Positions 1 through 9,567 of a DNA stretch of 64,000 nt are shown here, one piece after another. The notes under the pieces are model-generated. The model was not told the origin of the DNA, ran no database searches, and worked only from the letters and a program-made list of their open reading frames with translations. This DNA is from Streptomyces sp. NBC_00358 (GTDB lineage: Bacteria > Actinomycetota > Actinomycetes > Streptomycetales > Streptomycetaceae). The position numbers and the translations under genes are program-made. Positions within the stretch are counted from its first letter, which is position 1; every line of letters starts with the position of its first letter. The stretch is from the NCBI RefSeq assembly GCF_036099295.1, contig NZ_CP107976.1, positions 8,804,001-8,868,000 of the forward strand. The letters run 5' to 3'.

Positions 1-3000
1 CCCTGGCGCGGTCGTCCGGCCGGACTCTCGTAGCGGACGACGGAGACCGTGAGCGAGACGAGGTGGGGGTCGGTCAGCGGGCTGGACGAAATGGAGTACA
101 GGCGCGGCTGGAGCGGCCTCAGCACCTCGGCCCACTCCTGGGCACCGGCCCGGACGGGGTGTTCGGCGATGACGTCGACGGCCTGACGGCCCCAGGACCA
201 CTTGGCCAGTTCGTCCTTGTTGTCGGGGCGCAGCAGCTTCTTCAGTACCCGGTCATGGGTGCGCTCGGCGACGAACCGCAGCAGGTCGGGGGTGATCCGG
301 GTGATGTCCAGACGGCGGCGCAGGGCGTCGTGGAAGGGGATCTCCGCGCCGCCGTCCAGGTTCACGCCGCTGTCCGGGGCGAGCCCTGTGGTGGCCAGCC
401 ATTCCGTGACGAGGTCCGGGGAGTTGACGGGGAGCACGCCGAGGGCGTCGCCGGCCCGGTACACGAGCGGGGTCTCGCTGTCGCGGGTGTCGAAGGTGAA
501 GCGCCGTACCTCCTTGCCCGCTCCGGGCAGACTCAGCAACCGGTTGCCGGTGAGGCGGGTGGTGACGGGGGCCGCCTTCTTCGGCAGGGGCGCGGACGGC
601 GGGGCCACGGGCACGGGGGACGGCCCTGGGACAGCGGGCGACGGGGGAGGCGGGGGCGCCGTGTCCGGCTCCGTGGCGTCGGCCAGGCGGCCGAGGACCT
701 GGTCCAGCCAGGCGGTGGCCGAGGGGCCGTAGTCGGGTTCGCAGTCCGTGCGCGGGGCGAGCCGAACGGCGCCCAGTTCGTCCAGGCGCCGGTCGAGACG
801 GCGGCCGTGGCCGCAGAAGTCGTCGTACGAGGAGTCGCCGAACGCCAGGACCGCGAAGCGCACGCCGTCCAGGCGGGGCGTGTCGGGCGCCGCCAGGGCG
901 TCCCAGAACCCGGATCCGTTGTCGGGGGCGTCGCCGTCGCCGAAGGTACTGGTGATCAGGAGGATGTCGGCGTCGGCGGGCAGTTCCCCCGGGCGGGCGT
1001 CGTCCATGCCGACCAGGGTGGCCTTGTGCCCGGCGGTGGCGAGCCGGTCGGCGGCGGTCGTGGCGAACTCCTCGGCGTTCCCGGTCTGCGAGGCCCACAG
1101 GACGACGACCGACCGGACGGGGACGGGGACGGCGACCGGCGCGGCCGGGAGCGGCGGTCCCGGAGCGGCCCGGGAGTACATGCCGGCCAGTACACCGTTC
1201 ACCCACAGCGCGTGCCCGGGGCTGAACGGTGCCCCCGGCGGCAGCACCGGCACGCCCGGTGCCCCGGCCGGCAGACCGGCGAGGAAACCGATCAGGTACT
1301 GCCGCTCGTGCTCGGCCAGCACCGGCGGTGGGGCGGGCTCCAGCCCGAAGACGTCCCCGGGTCCCGCGGGGAGGGCCTCGGGCACGGCCGGCCCCCCGGA
1401 CACGGCGGCGGTCACGGCCCCGGGGCCCGTGACGGCACCGCCCGCGGCCGGAGTCACCACGGACACCGGGGCCGCCACCGACACCGGAGCCGCTACCGAC
1501 ACCGGAGTCGCCACCTTCGTCAGGGACACCGCGCAGACCTTGAACTCCGGCTGGAAGGACAGCGGGTCGACGGCGTCGCTGGTGACGGCGTTGACACTCA
1601 GGTACTCGCCGAACAGGTCGTTCCAGTGGAAGGGCGCGAAACAGCAGCCCGGCCGAACCCGGTCGCTCACCACGGCGGGCAGCACCGCCCGGCCGCGCCG
1701 GGACGCGACCTCCACCGAATCGCCGTCGGCGACACCGAGCACGACGGCGTCCTCCGGGTGCAGCTCCACGAAGGGCCCGGGGTTGAGCTTGTTGAGCTTG
1801 GCGACCCTGCCGGTCTTGGTGAGGGTGTGCCACTGGTGCTGCAACCGACCGGTGTTCAGGACGTACGGATAGTCGTCGTCCGGCATCTCGGCGGGAGCGA
1901 TGTGCGGACGGGCGTGGAACACCGCCCGGCCGCTCGCCGTGGGGAAGACCGGCCCGCCGCCGTCCGGGCCCACATACCGGATCGGATTGCGGTCGGGGCC
2001 GTCCTCGCGCGCGGCGGGCCACTGCACCGGCGTGGACCGCAGCCGGTCGTAGGTGACACCCCGAAGGTCGTACCCGGTCTTCGGATTGCGGGCGCGCTTG
2101 ATCTCCTCGAAGACCTCTTCCGCGCTGTCGTACGAGAAGCCCCGCTCGTATCCCATCGCGCGGGCGACAGCGGCGATGATCCGCCAGTCCGCCATCGCCT
2201 CCCCGGGGGGCTCCACCGCGGGCCGGGCGAGGGTGACATTGCGCTCGCTGTTGACGAGGACGCCCTCCGTCTCGGTCCACAGGGCCCCCGGCAGGACCAC
2301 ATCCGCGTACGCGTTGGTCTCCGTCTCGGCGAACACGTCCTGGGCGACGACGAACTCGGCCCGCTCCAGGCCCTCGATGACGGTCCTGCGGTTGGCCACG
2401 GAGGCGACAGGGTTGGTGCAGATGATCCAGCACGCCTTGATGTCCCCGTCGGCCATCTTCCGGAACATCTCGACCGTGCCCCGGCCGACCCCGTCCTCGC
2501 GGACCGTGCCCGGGGGCAGCTCCCACAGCTCCTCGACGAACGCGCGCTCCGCGGCGACCAGCACCGACCGCTGGCCGGGCAGTCCCGGACCCATGTACCC
2601 CATCTCGCGGCCGCCCATGGCGTTGGGCTGACCGGTGAGCGAGAAGGGACCGCTGCCGGGCCGGCAGATCGCGCCCGTCGCCAGATGCAGATTGACCAGC
2701 GCGTTGGTGTTCCAGGTGCCGTGCGTGGACTGGTTGAGACCCATGGTCCAGCAGCTCATCCATTCCCCGGCCTCGCCGATGAGCCGGGCCGCCTCGCGGA
2801 TGTCGGCCTCCGGGACTCCGGTGATGTCCGCGACCGTGGCGGGCGGGTAGTCGGCCAGGAACTCCGGTATCGCCTCCCACCCCTCGGTGTGCGCGGCGAT
2901 GAACTCGGGGTCTGTGTGCCCGTTCTCGTGCAGCAGGTGCAGCAGGCCGTTGAGCAGGGCCAGGTCCGTTCCTGGCCGGACCGGCAGGAACAGGTCCGCC

Positions 3001-3650
3001 TTGTCGGCGGTCGCGCTGCGCCGCGGGTCGACGACGATCAGCTTGGCGCCGCCCGATTTGACCCGGTCCATCATCCTCAGGAACAGGATGGGGTGACAGT
3101 CGGCCATGTTGGAACCGATGACGAAGAACACGTCGGCGTGCTCGAAGTCCTGGTACGAGCCGGGCGGGCCGTCCGCGCCGAGGGACAGCTTGTAGCCGGT
3201 GCCCGCGCTCGCCATGCACAGCCGGGAGTTCGACTCGATCTGGTTCGTCCTCACGAACCCCTTGGCCAGCTTGTTGGCCAGGTACTGGGCCTCCAGACTC
3301 ATCTGCCCGGAGACGTAGAACGCGAACGCGTCCGGGCCGTGCTCGTCGATCACCGCCCGGAGGCGGCGCGCGGTCTCCGCGATCGCGGCGTCCACCGGTG
3401 CGGGTTCGGCCTGCGCCCCCCGCTCGGCACGCACCAGGGCGGACGTCAGCCGCCCCGGTGCGGCGAGCATGTCGGCCGTCGTCGCGCCCTTGGTGCACAG
3501 GCGCCCGAAGTTGGCGGGGTGCGTCTTGTCCCCGGATGCCTTCAGGACCGTTCGCCGCCCGTCGGGACCCGTCCCGATGTCCAGGACCATCCCGCAGCCG
3601 ACACCGCAGTACGAGCAGACCGTCCGCACCTGCTGGGTGGTCGTGGTCAC
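1..3650 (-). CDS. Bifunctional assimilatory nitrate reductase / sulfite-reductase-type flavoprotein (C-terminus beyond window)
   Basis: Molybdopterin oxidoreductase fused to a diflavin reductase, predicted to reduce nitrate to nitrite in the cytoplasm using NADPH through its own FMN and FAD. The first 1216 residues are visible. A 4Fe-4S site lies at C12, C15, C19 and C52, and the likely Mo-ligating cysteine is C145 in RLCMASAGTGY. The molybdopterin domain runs to about residue 690. A Pro/Ala-rich linker follows, then a flavodoxin domain from about 850 (WASQTGNAEEF, STFGDGD), then the FAD-binding part with RLYSISSSP. The NADPH-binding end lies off the window. The GTG start has GGAGGGG upstream. 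This fused architecture is annotated in other Streptomyces, where many bacteria use separate subunits. The domain assignment is secure; assimilatory rather than other use is inferred from the architecture. Confidence 0.93.
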   Translation of the reverse strand, partial: MTTTTQQVRTVCSYCGVGCGMVLDIGTGPDGRRTVLKASGDKTHPANFGRLCTKGATTADMLAAPGRLTSALVRAERGAQAEPAPVDAAIAETARRLRAVIDEHGPDAFAFYVSGQMSLEAQYLANKLAKGFVRTNQIESNSRLCMASAGTGYKLSLGADGPPGSYQDFEHADVFFVIGSNMADCHPILFLRMMDRVKSGGAKLIVVDPRRSATADKADLFLPVRPGTDLALLNGLLHLLHENGHTDPEFIAAHTEGWEAIPEFLADYPPATVADITGVPEADIREAARLIGEAGEWMSCWTMGLNQSTHGTWNTNALVNLHLATGAICRPGSGPFSLTGQPNAMGGREMGYMGPGLPGQRSVLVAAERAFVEELWELPPGTVREDGVGRGTVEMFRKMADGDIKACWIICTNPVASVANRRTVIEGLERAEFVVAQDVFAETETNAYADVVLPGALWTETEGVLVNSERNVTLARPAVEPPGEAMADWRIIAAVARAMGYERGFSYDSAEEVFEEIKRARNPKTGYDLRGVTYDRLRSTPVQWPAAREDGPDRNPIRYVGPDGGGPVFPTASGRAVFHARPHIAPAEMPDDDYPYVLNTGRLQHQWHTLTKTGRVAKLNKLNPGPFVELHPEDAVVLGVADGDSVEVASRRGRAVLPAVVSDRVRPGCCFAPFHWNDLFGEYLSVNAVTSDAVDPLSFQPEFKVCAVSLTKVATPVSVAAPVSVAAPVSVVTPAAGGAVTGPGAVTAAVSGGPAVPEALPAGPGDVFGLEPAPPPVLAEHERQYLIGFLAGLPAGAPGVPVLPPGAPFSPGHALWVNGVLAGMYSRAAPGPPLPAAPVAVPVPVRSVVVLWASQTGNAEEFATTAADRLATAGHKATLVGMDDARPGELPADADILLITSTFGDGDAPDNGSGFWDALAAPDTPRLDGVRFAVLAFGDSSYDDFCGHGRRLDRRLDELGAVRLAPRTDCEPDYGPSATAWLDQVLGRLADATEPDTAPPPPPSPAVPGPSPVPVAPPSAPLPKKAAPVTTRLTGNRLLSLPGAGKEVRRFTFDTRDSETPLVYRAGDALGVLPVNSPDLVTEWLATTGLAPDSGVNLDGGAEIPFHDALRRRLDITRITPDLLRFVAERTHDRVLKKLLRPDNKDELAKWSWGRQAVDVIAEHPVRAGAQEWAEVLRPLQPRLYSISSSPLTDPHLVSLTVSVVRYESPAGRPRQ

Positions 3651-3704
3651 GAGCGGCCCCTCCGTGTGATCGGTACCTTCCTCCACCGACGCTACGAAGG
3701 GCCC

Positions 3705-3743
3705 ATTACGCGGTTGTCACGCCGCTCGATCAACGGGGGTTAC
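3705..3743 (-). promoter_or_regulatory. Candidate GlnR box upstream of nitrate reductase
   Basis: On the minus strand GTGAC, six bases and GTAAT form an a-site/b-site pair with the spacing known for actinobacterial GlnR boxes (gTnAc-n6-GaAAc). A further GTAAC lies upstream, but its partner half-site is poor and the spacing is off by one. The site is about 55-95 bases before the GTG start, a sensible place for nitrogen control. It is an inference from motif resemblance only. Confidence 0.35.
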
Positions 3744-3858
3744 GCGCTCCACACACCCGCGCACCGGCGCTTGTGAGGTGTGGCCTGCGCGGATGTGACG
3801 AAGACCCGGAGCGCGCGGCGATCAACGCGCTTGCCGGGGTCGAATCGGAACTCCTACG

Positions 3859-4554
3859 GTGAACGGCATGACGGATGAATCCACCCGCGCGGCCCGGCTG
3901 CTGGACGCTCAGGCCAAGGCGGCGCTGCTCTTCGCGGAGATCGGGACGAGGCAGCTCGTCGCCGCCGGCCAGGGCGAACGCGCGGTGAGCGACAAGATCC
4001 GTGACCTGGCGAACGAGATGTTCGGGACCACCCACTACTGGCACAAACGGATCGTGCGGTCAGGACCGAACACGCTGCTGCCCTACCGTGAGAACCCGCC
4101 GGACCGGGTCATCGGCGCGGACGACATCGTCTTCGCCGACTTCGGGCCGATCTTCGAGGAGTTCGAGGCCGACTTCGGGCGGACCTTCGTACTCGGCGAC
4201 GACCCCGTCAAGCACCGCCTGCGCGACGACCTGGCGGCCGTCTTCGCGGCCGGACGCCGCGCCTTCGAAGCGGACCCGGGGATCACCGGCAAGCGGCTCT
4301 ACGCCGAGGTCGAACGGCTCGCGGCCGAAGCGGGCTGGGAACTGGGCGGCTGGCACGTCGGCCACCTGGTCGGCGAGTTCCCGCCCGAGTACAACGACTG
4401 GGAGGACGTCGACTCCCACATCGTGCCCGCCAACGACAGGCCGCTGCGCCGCACGGACGAAGCCGGGCAGCTCCTGCACTGGATCCTGGAGATCCATCTC
4501 ATCGACCGGGGACGCGAGTTCGGTGGCTTCTACGAGGAACTGCTCGACCTCTGA
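3859..4554 (+). CDS. M24 (creatinase/aminopeptidase-fold) metallopeptidase family protein
   Basis: 231-residue protein with the catalytic-domain signature of the M24 pita-bread fold: two aspartates in DIVFADFG and EADFGRTF, a histidine in HVGHLVGEF, and downstream glutamates in HWILEIHL and GGFYEELL. These match the dinuclear metal ligands of Xaa-Pro peptidases and related non-peptidase members. It lacks a separate N-terminal domain, so it is a short version. An ATG at 3868 is an alternative start. It is transcribed divergently from the nitrate reductase and ends before a strong hairpin shared with the convergent gene. The substrate cannot be told from sequence. Confidence 0.85.
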   Translation: MNGMTDESTRAARLLDAQAKAALLFAEIGTRQLVAAGQGERAVSDKIRDLANEMFGTTHYWHKRIVRSGPNTLLPYRENPPDRVIGADDIVFADFGPIFEEFEADFGRTFVLGDDPVKHRLRDDLAAVFAAGRRAFEADPGITGKRLYAEVERLAAEAGWELGGWHVGHLVGEFPPEYNDWEDVDSHIVPANDRPLRRTDEAGQLLHWILEIHLIDRGREFGGFYEELLDL

Positions 4555-4709
4555 CACGGCACCGCCATCCACGAAGAGTCGGGCGCCCTCGCCGGTTCCG
4601 GTACGGCGACCGGGCCTCGGTGGGCCTGGTCCAGCTTGTTCCGGTCCTTTCCCAGGGGTAGCCGGCGCTCACGCGGCTGTCCCGCCGCGGGACACCCGAC
4701 CCGCCCCGG

Positions 4710-4738
4710 GGCGCGCCCGGTCCCGTACCGGGCGCGCC
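4710..4738. terminator. Bidirectional hairpin between convergent genes
   Basis: Perfect 12-bp GC-only inverted repeat with a 5-base loop, lying between the ends of the M24 gene and the convergent membrane-protein gene. It lacks a U-tract, as is common for Streptomyces terminators. Confidence 0.65.
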
Positions 4739-4747
4739 GTCCAGGTC

Positions 4748-6304
4748 TCAGTAGCCGAGGCTCGTCGTGTACGCGCACTCGGTGTAGACATAGCCCGGCG
4801 ACAGCTTGGCGGTGTCCGAGGCAGGGGTTTTTCCGGTCCCGCTGCGGGACTTGTGCACGAAGTAGGTGGTGCCGACGGGCAGCCGGATGGTCCGCTGCGG
4901 GTAGTGCCTGCCACTGTCACTGCACGGTTTGAAGCCGATCCTGAGCGTGCTGCCGAGCGTGTACGAGGCGCAGCTCCCGCAGGCCTTGAGGTCGAAGCTC
5001 CCGGTCACCGGTCCCGTGTACAGGACCGTGATGTCGTCGGGGCTGTCGTTCTTGACCGTGACGGTGATGCTCCCGCCCGATGCCGTGGTCGGCAGGCGCT
5101 TGCCGGCCGCGGGTACCGTCTGCGCGACCTCCGCGGCGATGGCTGTCTTCTGGGCGCGCGCCCGGTTCCTGTCGTGCGGGTTGTTCTTGGCGAAGTCGTT
5201 CATGGTCGTGACGGCGTCACTGAATTTCCCGTCCTTGTACTGGGCGACACCGCAGGCGTAGGCGCCCGAACGCGCGCTCCGCGAGGCCCGGTCGGCGTCC
5301 TTGCCGAGGGCGTCGGCGAGCCCGGCCTGCTCCCCGGGCAGTCCGCGGACCTGGGTGCCGAGGCCGTCGAGCCGCTGGACGGCGGCACAAGGGTCGTCCC
5401 CGCGGACGGACTTGACCGCGTGGTCGACCGCGGTCTTCACCGCCGGTTCCACCTTGCGCGCCTGTGCGGACGCGGGGAACGTCGACAGCAGCTCGCCGAA
5501 CCGCGAGGTCCAGTCGGAGTCTCCGCCGCTGAGCGATGCCGCCGCGCACTCGTAGAGCGAGGTGGCCAGCCGGTCGTCGGGCCAGGCGGAGAGGTCTCCG
5601 AGTTCCTTCTTGCCGATGGTGCGCGGGACCGTGCGGAGGTACTTCAGCGGAGACACGGCGGAGCAGTAGTCCTGCCGCGCGTACGGTGCGCCGACCGTTG
5701 CGTAGTAGACCTTGAGCCGGCCGGGAACGCGCCGCGCCGCCCGTGAGCCCGGGTGGTCGTCGGTGAGCGCGCCATAGACACCCAGGGCGCGGCGGTAGCC
5801 GGCCTCGGCTGTCGCGAACGGCTGCTTCCCGGACTCCCTGACCAGCTTGTCCGCACGGTCGAGCCGGTCCAGGAGCATCTGCTCCGTGGCTTCGTCCCGT
5901 GCTCCGTCGTACAGGACGACTCCGGTGGCGGGCACCGCCAGCAGTACGACCCCGAGCGCGGCCGCGATCACGGCGCTGGGCAGCAGCGCCAACCGGGTCC
6001 GCAGCCCCACGGACGCGCCGTGCACGGCCGCGAGAGCGAGGAGGACCAGATAGAGGACGACTGTCGGACCGGGTACACCGTCCGGGTCCGCGGGCAGGGC
6101 CACCACGAGCAGGATCACCGTCGCGACCCAGCACACGGCCATCAGCCCCCAGCGGCGCACGACGGCGTAACCGAGCCCGAGCCCGCTGAGGTTCAGCAAC
6201 GCCACCGCGAGGGCTCGCCACGGATTCGCGGGAGCGGGCGGCGGCGCGGTCGGCATCGGTGGAACGACGAAGTCGGAACGAGCACCTTGATGATCCCAGG
6301 ACAT
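4748..6304 (-). CDS. Membrane protein with TPR-like extracytoplasmic region, unknown function
   Basis: 518 residues from the ATG, which is preceded by a G-rich Shine-Dalgarno; a TTG 18 bases upstream is an alternative. After a Pro-rich N-terminus there are about four hydrophobic segments (residues 30-150), followed by roughly 370 residues probably outside the membrane. That part has TPR-like helical pairs (AEAGYRRALGVY, YKDGKFSDAVTTM), paired cysteines and a beta-rich C-terminal region containing CGSCASYTLGS. I do not recognise a named function. The architecture suggests a cell-envelope scaffold or sensor. Confidence 0.8.
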   Translation of the reverse strand: MSWDHQGARSDFVVPPMPTAPPPAPANPWRALAVALLNLSGLGLGYAVVRRWGLMAVCWVATVILLVVALPADPDGVPGPTVVLYLVLLALAAVHGASVGLRTRLALLPSAVIAAALGVVLLAVPATGVVLYDGARDEATEQMLLDRLDRADKLVRESGKQPFATAEAGYRRALGVYGALTDDHPGSRAARRVPGRLKVYYATVGAPYARQDYCSAVSPLKYLRTVPRTIGKKELGDLSAWPDDRLATSLYECAAASLSGGDSDWTSRFGELLSTFPASAQARKVEPAVKTAVDHAVKSVRGDDPCAAVQRLDGLGTQVRGLPGEQAGLADALGKDADRASRSARSGAYACGVAQYKDGKFSDAVTTMNDFAKNNPHDRNRARAQKTAIAAEVAQTVPAAGKRLPTTASGGSITVTVKNDSPDDITVLYTGPVTGSFDLKACGSCASYTLGSTLRIGFKPCSDSGRHYPQRTIRLPVGTTYFVHKSRSGTGKTPASDTAKLSPGYVYTECAYTTSLGY

Positions 6305-6546
6305 GACGGTTCCCCCCGTCAATCACGCCCGAAGTTGCATGACTTGTCAGCGTACGGTCAGTAAGTGGCCGGCGACAGTACCTGCGTCCGGTGTCTACGA
6401 CCCGTCCGCCACTCCGGACGGCAGGCGTCCCGTGGATTTCGTACAGGGGTGCCCACTCGGAGCGCGTCTCGCCCAACTGCCAACTATGGCAATCGACTTG
6501 CTCTTGCAAGTAACATGCAAAAAGCCTTGTCAGTCCTTACCTACCT

Positions 6547-7830
6547 GTGCCGTGGAGTCCCGTCGTGTCTCACCTGATGCCTGATGCCGGACCGCAGCGG
6601 GTCCTCGCGGCCTCGAACTTCGTCTACACCGTCGGCAGCGGTCTCTATCTGACCGCCGGGGTCCTGTACTTCACTCAGGCCGTCCACCTTCCGGCGGACC
6701 GAGTGGGGATCGGGCTCGGCGTCGCGGGTCTGGTCGCCCTCGCCCTCGGTGTGACGGTCGGTCACCTGGCGGACCGCCACGGAGCGCGCGGTGTCTACGC
6801 GGCCACGCTCGTGGTCCAGGCGCTGGCCACGGCCTGCTTCGTCCGGGCGGACAGCTTCTGGCCGTTCGTCCTCGTCGTCTGCTCGGCGACCGGGGCCAAG
6901 GCGGCGGGAACGGCCGCCCGCTCCCCACTCATCCGGCACTACGGCGGGGACCGGCCCCAGGAGTTCCGGGCCTATCTGCGCGCGGTCACCAATGTCGGCA
7001 TCTCCGTCGGGGCGCTGGCCGCGGGATGGGTGGTTCAGGTGGGCACCCTGACCGCCTATCACCTCATGGTCGTCGGCAACGCGATCGCGTTCCTGGTCTC
7101 CGCGGCGCTGCTGCTCCTCCTCCCGCCCGTCGCGCCCGTCCCCGCCGTCGGCGGCCCTCGCCGGGGCGCGCTGCGGGACCGTCCCTACTTGCTGCTCAGC
7201 GCGCTGGACGGCGTCATGGCCATCCAGTTCAAGGTGCTCACCGTGGCCGTCCCGCTGTGGCTCGTCGGCGCCACCGCCGCCCCTCACTGGCTCGTCTCGG
7301 GCACCATGATCACCGGGACCGTGCTGGTGGTCCTGCTCCAGGTGCGGGTCAGCCGTGGCGTCGGTTCGCCCGCGGCCGGCGGTCGCGCCTACCGCCGGGC
7401 GGGAGGGGCCTTCCTCGTCTCGTGCTCGATGATCTCCCTGGCGGCCGGGCTGCGGGCATGGGCTGCCGCGGCCCTGCTCATCGCCGCGGTCGTGATCCAC
7501 ACGGTCGGCGAGCTGTGGCACTCCGCCGCGGGCTTCGAGGTGTCCTTCGCCCTCGCCCCGAAGCACGCCACCGGCCAGTACCTCGGTGTGTTCGGCCTGG
7601 GCGCCGGGCTGGCCGAGGCCGTCGGGCCAGGTCTTCTCATCGCGCTCTGCGTCATGTGGGGGCGCCCCGGCTGGTACGTCCTCGGAGCGCTGTTCGCCCT
7701 CACGGGATCGGCGGCGCCCTTCGCCGTCCGCTGGGCGGAGGACCGCCGGCGGGTACCGCGGCCGCACCTCGCCGTCCCGGACGCACGGAAGTCGAGCCGG
7801 ATGAACGGAACTGCGATCGACATCACCTGA
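6547..7830 (+). CDS. MFS transporter
   Basis: About 427 residues with around twelve hydrophobic segments and the MFS loop 2-3 motif (GHLADRHGARGVY). Cytoplasmic-membrane secondary transporter, most likely a drug or metabolite exporter, but the substrate is unknown. In-frame GTG codons at 6547 and 6565 and an ATG at 6577 are all possible starts; no one ribosome site settles the choice. It appears monocistronic, between a divergent membrane-protein gene and the cold-shock gene. Confidence 0.85.
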   Translation: MPWSPVVSHLMPDAGPQRVLAASNFVYTVGSGLYLTAGVLYFTQAVHLPADRVGIGLGVAGLVALALGVTVGHLADRHGARGVYAATLVVQALATACFVRADSFWPFVLVVCSATGAKAAGTAARSPLIRHYGGDRPQEFRAYLRAVTNVGISVGALAAGWVVQVGTLTAYHLMVVGNAIAFLVSAALLLLLPPVAPVPAVGGPRRGALRDRPYLLLSALDGVMAIQFKVLTVAVPLWLVGATAAPHWLVSGTMITGTVLVVLLQVRVSRGVGSPAAGGRAYRRAGGAFLVSCSMISLAAGLRAWAAAALLIAAVVIHTVGELWHSAAGFEVSFALAPKHATGQYLGVFGLGAGLAEAVGPGLLIALCVMWGRPGWYVLGALFALTGSAAPFAVRWAEDRRRVPRPHLAVPDARKSSRMNGTAIDIT

Positions 7831-8238
7831 CGGTCCCCGCAGCGGTAGTCGGAACCTTCGCCCGGTGCTGCTCACGGCCCGTCGGAGAGGTCCGGGCGCC
7901 GCAAGATCGACTTCTTGATCCCGATTCATGCCGTCTTGGCGGGCGGTTTGTGACAGTGAGGCATGCGCGGCCCGCTCGTCGACGCCTGCCGATGGCGCGT
8001 TCCGTGCGGGGCGGTGGAGGCGTCATGACACGCGTGTGGCGGCATTACCGGTCCACCTGGCGGCCCTTGCTCTCTGGTGAGTGGCGCTCTCGCCGTGTAA
8101 CGTCGCTGGCAGATGTCGTGGTTCGCAGTACCTGCCCGCGCCGTGGTGCGGGCGTTTTGCTGTGCAGTGCCCGAGGACCAGGACGACTACCTCCGGGTCC
8201 GCGCGGTGCGGATCCGTCATCGAGTGAGAGGCACTGGC
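7831..8238 (+). promoter_or_regulatory. Long untranslated leader/promoter region of the cold-shock gene
   Basis: A 408-base stretch with no credible gene. The part nearest the cold-shock ATG is likely its transcribed leader and contains a hairpin followed by TTTT, annotated separately. Long structured 5' leaders are typical of CspA-family mRNAs. Confidence 0.4.
8134..8158 (+). promoter_or_regulatory. Terminator-like hairpin with T-run in the csp leader
   Basis: GCCCGC pairs with GCGGGC around an 8-base loop, followed after one base by TTTT, about 80 bases before the cold-shock start codon. A U-run after a hairpin is unusual in this GC-rich DNA. It may be an attenuator, a temperature-responsive structure, or simply the end of an upstream transcript. 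Confidence 0.45.
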
Positions 8239-8442
8239 ATGGCCAGCGGAACTGTCAAGTGGTTCAACGCCGAAAAGGGCTTCGGTTTCATCGCGCAGGA
8301 CGGCGGCGGCCCCGACGTCTTCGCGCACTACTCCAACATCAACGCCAGTGGCTTCCGTGAGCTCCAGGAAGGCCAGGCCGTGACCTTCGACATCACGCAG
8401 GGCCAGAAGGGCCCGCAGGCGGAGAACATCACCCCCGCCTGA
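8239..8442 (+). CDS. CspA-family cold-shock protein
   Basis: 67-residue single cold-shock domain, the usual family length. It carries the RNP1-like motif KGFGFIAQD and the RNP2-like motif VFAHYSNI used to bind single-stranded RNA/DNA, with the typical opening MASGTVKWFN. Cytoplasmic RNA chaperone or transcription antiterminator. The ATG choice is set by family length. It is a single gene flanked by a structured leader and a downstream hairpin. Confidence 0.96.
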   Translation: MASGTVKWFNAEKGFGFIAQDGGGPDVFAHYSNINASGFRELQEGQAVTFDITQGQKGPQAENITPA

Positions 8443-8458
8443 TCTCGGCGTCACGCCG

Positions 8459-8498
8459 GCACGGTGCCTCAAAGAACATCCACGTTGAGGCACCGTGC
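8459..8498 (+). terminator. Terminator hairpin after csp
   Basis: Perfect 14-bp inverted repeat (arms 8459-8472 and 8485-8498) with a 12-base loop, 17 bases after the stop codon. There is no clear U-tract. Confidence 0.7.
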
Positions 8499-9567
8499 AT
8501 CACGGCAGGCCACGCAGGCCACGCAGTTCAATGTGGGCCTACGGCCAACGCGGGTTCCGCCGGCTCCCCGAGGGGGCGGCCGAGCCACGTAAAGACAGGT
8601 GTTACGGCGCGTGCGGCTCGCCCGTGGGGCGGGCACGCACCCCCTTTCCGGCGCCGGCGGCGCCGAACTTCCGACGACCCGACTCCAGCGGTCGTCTCAC
8701 GTCCACGCTCGACGGCGCTCGCGCGGGGCCGTGGTGAGGCGTGCGAGTTCGCGCGGTTCCCCCGTCAGCAGTACCGAGCCGTCAGCGGTACCGAGCCGTC
8801 AGCGGTACTGAGCCGTCGGCGGTTTCACCCGCCGGGCTCCCGGGCCGTCAGTGGCCCCAGGTGTCAGCAACACCCGGCCGTCAGTTGTCTCCAGCCCCAG
8901 GGACTGCCTGACAATTCGCGTCTGCCCATCGGGTGTCGAAGCGAAATTGTCATACAGCCTTGGCGGCGGTTCGCCGCGCGACGCGTACGGCGCCGCGGTC
9001 CGGAATCCCCAGCCGCGCCGATCCGGCAGGCAGTCATCACCCGTCCGGCCCGTGCGGCGTCCCGAGCGGAGGCGGCGACTGCGGCACTCTGGCCGAGCGG
9101 ACCTCCATCGATCCTCCCTCGCGCGGTTCCGCGTCGTAGCCGGCTGATGGGCTGTCAAGAACCGTATGTCGAGCGGCGATCGCCCGTCCGACCTGGACCT
9201 GTCACGGTGACGAGGCCGAATCGGAGCGGCGGTGTGTTACTCACTTTCGGGTGACGGCCGCATCCGGTGAGGTGATGGGCTGGATGCCCGAAAATAGTCT
9301 GGATGCTGTAGGAGTACGGGAGTTGACGATGACAGGCCACCACTCTTCAGCTTTCAGCAGTTAAAGGACTGATACAGGCGTCTGTAACCGACATGTTCGT
9401 AATTGGTAACAGGGGCCGGGTGTTGCCCGTCCCGGGCGGGGATGTGGAGCAACTTATGAGTCCTCGGCCACCGGGCCGGGAAACTCGCACAGGGTCGCAC
9501 CGTGCAGGTTCTCCGCAGTGGAGCGCTCGCACGGGGTGTGCCGGCTCTCGAACCTTGAGGAGCATTC
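8499..9567. other. 1.07-kb gene-poor region with short repeats
   Basis: No reading frame here has convincing composition or family resemblance. The region holds a 17-bp tandem repeat (8764-8820), an imperfect inverted repeat (8909-8919 with 8941-8952), and the probable promoter of the downstream secreted protein gene. The stretch around 9280-9420 is less GC-rich than its surroundings. Confidence 0.5.
8764..8820. repeat. 17-bp tandem direct repeat, three units plus a partial
   Basis: Three near-identical 17-base units (gtcagcggtaccgagcc type) lie head to tail, followed by a partial fourth. More diverged GTCAG-containing copies continue to about 8890. No function is apparent. Confidence 0.85.

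Noticed and set aside
63..3776. Long plus-strand reading frame opposite the nitrate reductase, and a 1081-codon minus-strand frame (253-3498)
   Set aside because: Both are out of frame with the clear molybdopterin/flavodoxin protein and have Arg/Gly/Pro-rich, domain-free translations typical of high-GC shadow frames.
8799..9158. 119-codon minus-strand frame in the gene-poor region after csp
   Set aside because: No ribosome site, no recognised domain and a composition inconsistent with neighbouring genes, though a short stretch looks peptide-like.
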